Shown: positions 60,169 through 64,000 of the stretch, piece after piece | Numbering within the stretch: position 1 is the first letter of the stretch | Layout: each line of letters starts with the position of its first letter | Source of the DNA: Halopelagius longus | GTDB lineage: Archaea > Halobacteriota > Halobacteria > Halobacteriales > Haloferacaceae | Assembly (NCBI RefSeq): GCF_900100875.1 | Contig: NZ_FNKQ01000003.1 | Span: 1-64,000 of the forward strand | DNA: 64,000 nucleotides | Direction of reading: 5' to 3' | Position numbers and translations under genes: made by a program | The notes under the pieces: model-generated | The model's database searches: none | What the model was told of the DNA's origin: nothing | What the model saw: the letters and a program-made list of their open reading frames with translations, nothing else

Positions 60169-61416
60169 CTAGAACCCCCCCGCGAACTCGGTCATGTCGG
60201 GCGCGATGTCGATGTCGCGCTTCTCCGTCTCCTCGATGACCGATTCGAGATCCTTGTCGCCGCGGCCGGAGAGGTTCACCAGCACGGAGTCGCCCAACTC
60301 GCCGTGGTGCTCTTCGAGGTAGGCGAACGCGTGGGCGGACTCCAACGCCGGGATGATACCCTCCAACTGCGAGAGGCGGTGGAACGCCGTCAACGCCGCG
60401 TCGTCGTCGACGTTCACCGCGGTCACGCGGCCTTCGTCCGCGAGGTGGGCCAGTTCCGGGCCGACGCCCGCGTAGTCGAGGCCCGACGAGACCGAGTGCG
60501 ACTCCATAATCTGGCCGTCGCCGTCCTGCAGAATCTTCGTGCGCGCGCCGTGGAGGACGCCCTCCCGCCCCGTCGAGAGCGACGCGGAGTTGGGCGCGAC
60601 GCCCGCCTCCTCGTCCACGGAGAGGGAACTCCCGCCCGCCTCGACGGCGTAGAGGGCGACGTCCTCGTCGTCTACGAACTCGGCGAACGCGCCCATCGTG
60701 TTCGACCCGCCGCCGGCGCAGGCGAGGACCGAGTCGGGGAGTTCGCCCGCCTTCTCGCGCATCTGCTCGCGGGCCTCCTCGGAGATGACCGACTGGAAGT
60801 CCCGCACCATCGCCGGGAACGGGTGCGGGCCGACGACGGACCCGATGACGTAGTGGGTGTCCTCGACGTTCGTCGCCCAGTCGCGCATCGTCTCGCTTAT
60901 CGCCTCCTTCAGGGTGCCGCGGCCCGCCGTCACGGGCGTCACCTTCGACCCGTTGAGTCGCATGCGGAAGACGTTGGGTCGCTGGCGGTTGATGTCGCGC
61001 TTGCCCATGTACACCTCGCAGGGCATGTCGAGGTGCGCCGCCGCCATCGCCGTCGCGGTGCCGTGTTGGCCCGCGCCCGTCTCCGCGACGATGCGCTCTT
61101 TGCCCATGTACTTCGCCAAGAGGACCTGCCCGAGGGCGTTGTTGAGTTTGTGCGCGCCCCCGTGGACCAAGTCCTCGCGCTTCAGGTAGACGTCGCAGTC
61201 GTACCGTTCCGACAGTCGCTCCGCGTACTGCGTGGGCGTCGGTCGCCCGCCGAAGTCGCGCAGGCGGCGCCGGAACTCGTCCATGAAGCCGTCTTCGTTC
61301 TCCAGCACGTACCGCTCGTAGGCGTCCGTCAACTCCGTTATCGCGGGCATGAGCGCCTCGGGGACGTACTGACCACCGTACTCGCCGAACTTGCCGTCTG
61401 TCTGTGTCTCCGTCAT
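60169..61416 (-). CDS. trpB: tryptophan synthase beta chain
   Basis: The 415-residue PLP enzyme joins indole and serine. The Schiff-base Lys lies in G-G-A-H-K-L-N-N (about residue 90), the substrate loop is [10 protein letters not shown] and the phosphate loop G-G-G-S-N. It is the TrpB1 type that pairs with TrpA. Its start overlaps trpC by four bases and its end touches trpA. Confidence 0.95.
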   Translation of the reverse strand: MTETQTDGKFGEYGGQYVPEALMPAITELTDAYERYVLENEDGFMDEFRRRLRDFGGRPTPTQYAERLSERYDCDVYLKREDLVHGGAHKLNNALGQVLLAKYMGKERIVAETGAGQHGTATAMAAAHLDMPCEVYMGKRDINRQRPNVFRMRLNGSKVTPVTAGRGTLKEAISETMRDWATNVEDTHYVIGSVVGPHPFPAMVRDFQSVISEEAREQMREKAGELPDSVLACAGGGSNTMGAFAEFVDDEDVALYAVEAGGSSLSVDEEAGVAPNSASLSTGREGVLHGARTKILQDGDGQIMESHSVSSGLDYAGVGPELAHLADEGRVTAVNVDDDAALTAFHRLSQLEGIIPALESAHAFAYLEEHHGELGDSVLVNLSGRGDKDLESVIEETEKRDIDIAPDMTEFAGGF

Positions 61417-62183
61417 TCGGATGTCTCCGCTGTCGTGAATCGTTCCGTGTTCGCTCGCACGTCGCCGTCCATGATGGCCGTGCCGACGAGGAGGGCGTCC
61501 GCGCCCGCCGCGCGCATACGGCGAGCGTCTTCGACGCTGGAAACCCCGCTCTCGGCCAGGAGCGTCGCGTCGTCTGGGACGTGGGGCGCGACCCTCTCGA
61601 ACGTTTCGAGGTCCACCTCCAACTTCGCCAAGTCGCGGTTGTTCACGCCGATGATGTCGGCACCCGCCTCGACCGCGCGGTCCAGTTCCGCCCGGTCGTG
61701 GACCTCCACGAGCACCTGAAAGCCGCGTTCGCGCGCCGCCGACAGGAGGTCCGGCAGGTCGTCGCCGACGAACCGCGCGATGAGGAGGACGAGGTCGGCC
61801 TCCACGGCGTCGAGTTGCGCCTCGCTGACGACGAAATCCTTCCGCAGGACGGGCACGTCCACGGCCTCCCGGACCCGCCGGAGGTTCTCGGTCGAACCGC
61901 CGAAGTGGTCCGGTTCGGTTAACACCGACAGGGCCGTCGCCCCGCCCCCGACCATCTTGCGGGCGAGTTCGACCGGGTCGTCGCCTCTCGTCCCTTCGGT
62001 GGTCGGACTCGTCGGCTTCACCTCCGCGACGACGGGCACTCGCCCGTCGGCCTCGGCGGCGTCCACCGCGTCGGGGAACGACCGCGCGTCGACGCTGACG
62101 CGCGACTTCCCGCCCGACCGGTCGCGTGCGGCCGCGAGGATGGACCGCACCTCCGGCGCAAGTTCGTCCTCACTAGCGTCCAT
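61413..62183 (-). CDS. trpC: indole-3-glycerol phosphate synthase
   Basis: The 256-residue TIM barrel makes indole-3-glycerol phosphate. It has [21 protein letters not shown] and L-A-E-S-G-V-S with the catalytic Lys and Glu residues. It is the first gene of the trpC-trpB-trpA-aroA' run. trpE, trpG, trpD and trpF are not in the window. A 5-base inverted repeat lies directly upstream of the start codon. Confidence 0.94.
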   Translation of the reverse strand: MDASEDELAPEVRSILAAARDRSGGKSRVSVDARSFPDAVDAAEADGRVPVVAEVKPTSPTTEGTRGDDPVELARKMVGGGATALSVLTEPDHFGGSTENLRRVREAVDVPVLRKDFVVSEAQLDAVEADLVLLIARFVGDDLPDLLSAARERGFQVLVEVHDRAELDRAVEAGADIIGVNNRDLAKLEVDLETFERVAPHVPDDATLLAESGVSSVEDARRMRAAGADALLVGTAIMDGDVRANTERFTTAETSE

Positions 62184-62198
62184 CGTTGTACATCAACG
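62184..62198 (-). promoter_or_regulatory. inverted repeat CGTTG-N5-CAACG at the trpC start
   Basis: Two 5-base arms around TACAT abut the trpC start codon. A TATA-like CTTATGTGC lies about 30 bases before the start on the minus strand, so the repeat would be at the very 5' end of a leaderless mRNA. It could be an operator for tryptophan control; short arms make chance possible. Confidence 0.4.
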
Positions 62199-62267
62199 GA
62201 CTCATTTGCACATAAGGCTTGCGCGTCGTCGTCAAGGTTCAAGGCCGACGGCGGAGAACCGACGGGT

Positions 62268-62720
62268 ATGGACGCAGGCGTCTTCGCCCGCGAGTCGGAG
62301 AGACTCGGGCGAACCGTGCAGATCGGCGTCGCCAGCGGTCGAGTCATCAACGTCTCGTTCCCCGAGACGCCGCCGGACGACGCCGAGACGGAGCATCCCC
62401 TGTTGGACCGAGTGTTCGACTACCTCGGCGGCGAGTCGGACCACTTCGACGACGTGACGGTCGCTCTCACCGTGCCGACGGAGCAACGGCGCGTCCTCGA
62501 CGCGGTCCGAAAACTCCCGTACGGCGAGACGGTGTCGCTCGAACGGGTGGCGAAACTCGCCGGACTCGACCACGAGGACGAGGAGGACCGCCGGACGGTG
62601 CGAACGGCCCTTTCCGAAAATCCGGTCCCGCTTTTCATCCCGGACCACCGCGTCCGCGACGCGCCGGGCGGCGCACCGTCCGACGTGGCCCGCCGTCTGC
62701 GGAAGATAGAGTCCGCCTGA
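62268..62720 (+). CDS. alkyltransferase-like (MGMT family) protein without the active cysteine
   Basis: The 150-residue protein has the C-terminal DNA-binding domain of O6-alkylguanine-DNA alkyltransferases: L-P-Y-G-E-T-V-S near 83-90, R-T-V-R-T-A-L-S-E-N-P near 109-119 and the active-site region I-P-D-H-R-V. In working enzymes this reads P-C-H-R-V; Asp126 replaces the alkyl-accepting Cys. Alkyltransferase-like proteins without Cys bind O6-alkylguanine and hand it to nucleotide excision repair. The N-terminal 65 residues are like the Ogt N-domain in size. Confidence 0.83.
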   Translation: MDAGVFARESERLGRTVQIGVASGRVINVSFPETPPDDAETEHPLLDRVFDYLGGESDHFDDVTVALTVPTEQRRVLDAVRKLPYGETVSLERVAKLAGLDHEDEEDRRTVRTALSENPVPLFIPDHRVRDAPGGAPSDVARRLRKIESA

Positions 62721-62727
62721 GGCCGAC

Positions 62728-63057
62728 TCAGACGCGTTGGATGACGAGGTAGCCGATGAAGCCGAGGACGAAGAGCGCCGAGGAGGCGATGTCCGCCTCC
62801 GGGGCCCGCGTCGCGACGGCGACGAACTGCGCGAGGCCCGCGAGGACGAACGCCCCGGCGGTGGCCAGGCGGACGCGCGGGTCGATTCCGCGACTCTGCT
62901 CCTCGTAGACGGTGTAGCCGAAGTAGAGCGCCACGACGCCGAATCCGACGTTGACGGCGACGTTCGCGAGGGGGTTTCCGGTGACGATTGCCACGATGAG
63001 GAGGGCGAGGTAGCCGACCAGAATCGCTCGTATCGCCGTCTGCCGAGTGTCTGCCAT
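62728..63057 (-). CDS. small four-helix membrane protein, unknown function
   Basis: The 109-residue protein has four hydrophobic helices (about 10-26, 30-48, 64-82 and 88-107), with a short charged loop E-E-Q-S-R-G-I-D-P-R in the middle. I do not recognise the family. It converges on the alkyltransferase-like gene with seven bases between, and its upstream side is separated from the histidine kinase gene by about 80 bases. Confidence 0.65.
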   Translation of the reverse strand: MADTRQTAIRAILVGYLALLIVAIVTGNPLANVAVNVGFGVVALYFGYTVYEEQSRGIDPRVRLATAGAFVLAGLAQFVAVATRAPEADIASSALFVLGFIGYLVIQRV

Positions 63058-63140
63058 GCCGGAACTGGGGAGGTCCGGACAGTAAAAGGTTCGTCGTCGT
63101 GTACGTCAGCCGATGTGATACTCCCCCACCCGTTACTCTC

Positions 63141-64000
63141 TCACCCGTCGGCCCCGTCTATCGCGGGGAGAGTAACGGAGAACGTCGCCCCCTCGCCGAG
63201 TTCCGACTCGACCCAGATGTCGCCGCCGTGGCGTTCGACGATTCGCTCGCAGAGCGCCAAGCCGATGCCCGTTCCGGGGTGTTTCTCCCGGTCGTGGAGT
63301 CGCTGGAACACCTCGAAGACGGTGTCGGCGTTCGCGGGGTCGATGCCGATGCCCTCGTCGCGGACCGATATCGTCCACTCCCCGCCGTCGCGTTCGGCGG
63401 CGACTTCGACCCGCGGCGGTTCGTCTCCCGAGTACTCGATTGCGTTGTCCAGCAGGTTCTGGAACACCTGCCGGAGTTGGTTCGGGTCGCCCCCGACGCG
63501 GGGTAACTCCTCGGCGGTGATCTCGGCGTCGGTCTCCTCGATTCGAACCCGCAGGTCCTCGCAGACGTCCGAGAGCACAGCCTCCAACGCGACCGGTTCG
63601 AAGGGGTCTCCCCGCGTCTCGACTCTGGAGTATTCGAGGAGGCCGTCTATCATGTCGCGCATGCGGTCCGCGCCGTCGACGGCGAACTCGATGTACTCCC
63701 GGCCGTCCTCGTCGAGTTCGTCGGCGTACCGGCGCTCGATCAGTCGGAGGAAACTCGACACCATCCGCAGGGGTTCCTGCAGGTCGTGGGAGGCGGCGTA
63801 GGCGAACTGCTCTAAACGCTCGTTCGACTCCTCGAGCTGTCGTCGGTACTCCTTTCGGTCGGAGACGTCCCGAACGACGCCGATCTGCTCCGTCCGGCCG
63901 TCCGTCTCTATCGTCGCGAACGTCGCCTCCGCCGGGATGCGGTCGCCGTCCGCCGTCAGAATCGTCGCTTCCATCGTGAGGTCTGCTTCGTCCTCGTCCG
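63141..64000 (-). CDS. PAS-sensor histidine kinase, partial (5' end outside window)
   Basis: The frame is open to the right edge, so the N-terminus is missing. The visible part has the end of a PAS/PAC domain (V-R-D-V-S-D-R-K), a dimerisation domain with the phospho-accepting His in F-A-Y-A-A-S-H-D-L-Q-E-P-L-R, and an ATPase domain with N-box (N-L-L-D-N-A-I-E-Y-S), D-E-G-I-G-I-D and G-T-G-I-G-L-A-L-C. This is the common haloarchaeal (HpkA-like) PAS kinase. Its partner is unknown; no receiver gene is visible. Confidence 0.92.
   Translation of the reverse strand, partial: DEDEADLTMEATILTADGDRIPAEATFATIETDGRTEQIGVVRDVSDRKEYRRQLEESNERLEQFAYAASHDLQEPLRMVSSFLRLIERRYADELDEDGREYIEFAVDGADRMRDMIDGLLEYSRVETRGDPFEPVALEAVLSDVCEDLRVRIEETDAEITAEELPRVGGDPNQLRQVFQNLLDNAIEYSGDEPPRVEVAAERDGGEWTISVRDEGIGIDPANADTVFEVFQRLHDREKHPGTGIGLALCERIVERHGGDIWVESELGEGATFSVTLPAIDGADG

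Noticed and set aside
1-64000. tRNA, rRNA or other known structured RNA genes
   Set aside because: I looked in all spacers for T-loop-like GGTTCGA and acceptor-stem pairs and saw none that fold convincingly; a covariance-model scan would be decisive.

Overview
The window is chromosomal DNA of a halophilic archaeon, most likely from the Haloferax/Halogeometricum group. The inference rests on very high G+C, strongly acidic proteins, mostly leaderless genes with a TATA-like element about 25 bases before the start codon, and markers such as TFB, glycerol-1-phosphate dehydrogenase, an AglD-like glycosyltransferase, halocyanin and the archaeal aroA'/DHQ synthase II route. As far as I remember, gene order resembles the Haloferax volcanii chromosome between the tryptophan genes and the cytochrome bc genes. 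It is almost entirely core genome. I see no rRNA, tRNA, CRISPR array, insertion sequence, prophage or replication origin.

Layout. 1-2.7 kb: end of a cytochrome bc gene, three small membrane proteins and an NAD-kinase-like protein with a decayed nucleotide motif. 2.9-13.5 kb: catabolic enzymes (M28, S9 and M42 peptidases, a thiolase with its DUF35 partner, methylmalonyl-CoA mutase small subunit with MeaB) and a GAF/PAS sensor. 13.5-26.7 kb: envelope and membrane functions (halocyanin, glycosyltransferase, DUF420, LysE-type exporter), G1P dehydrogenase, a DtxR regulator overlapping a TMEM165/GDT1 transporter, and a threonine-synthase-like protein without its lysine. 26.8-38.4 kb: PEP synthase and pyruvate kinase, opposing enzymes of the PEP/pyruvate node, with a TrmB-type palindrome before ppsA; also MetRS and aspartate/tyrosine decarboxylase. 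38.5-47.1 kb: cell surface and membrane (a secreted stalked protein, an Mrr-like/DUF4352 membrane protein, NfeD with stomatin, AglD). 47.2-52.4 kb: house-cleaning phosphatase, BtuF-like protein, TFB, AroD and DHQ synthase II. 52.4-58.4 kb: a block that splits the aromatic genes (Zn/Cd P-type ATPase with its regulator, an A+T-rich acetyltransferase gene, a 0.96 kb gene-free spacer, DUF2891). 58.5-62.2 kb: trpC-trpB-trpA-aroA'. The end holds an alkyltransferase-like protein, a small membrane protein and part of a histidine kinase.

I found no convincing undescribed multi-gene system. The signals most worth following are regulatory and evolutionary: a repeat placed in three convergent gene junctions with one end abutting a stop codon; perfect palindromes at the dtxR, ppsA and metal-ATPase promoters; several enzyme-family members that have lost catalytic residues (NAD kinase, threonine synthase, O6-alkylguanine transferase, Mrr, and the pyruvate kinase swivel domain); and a 33-codon ORF that overlaps both of its neighbours.
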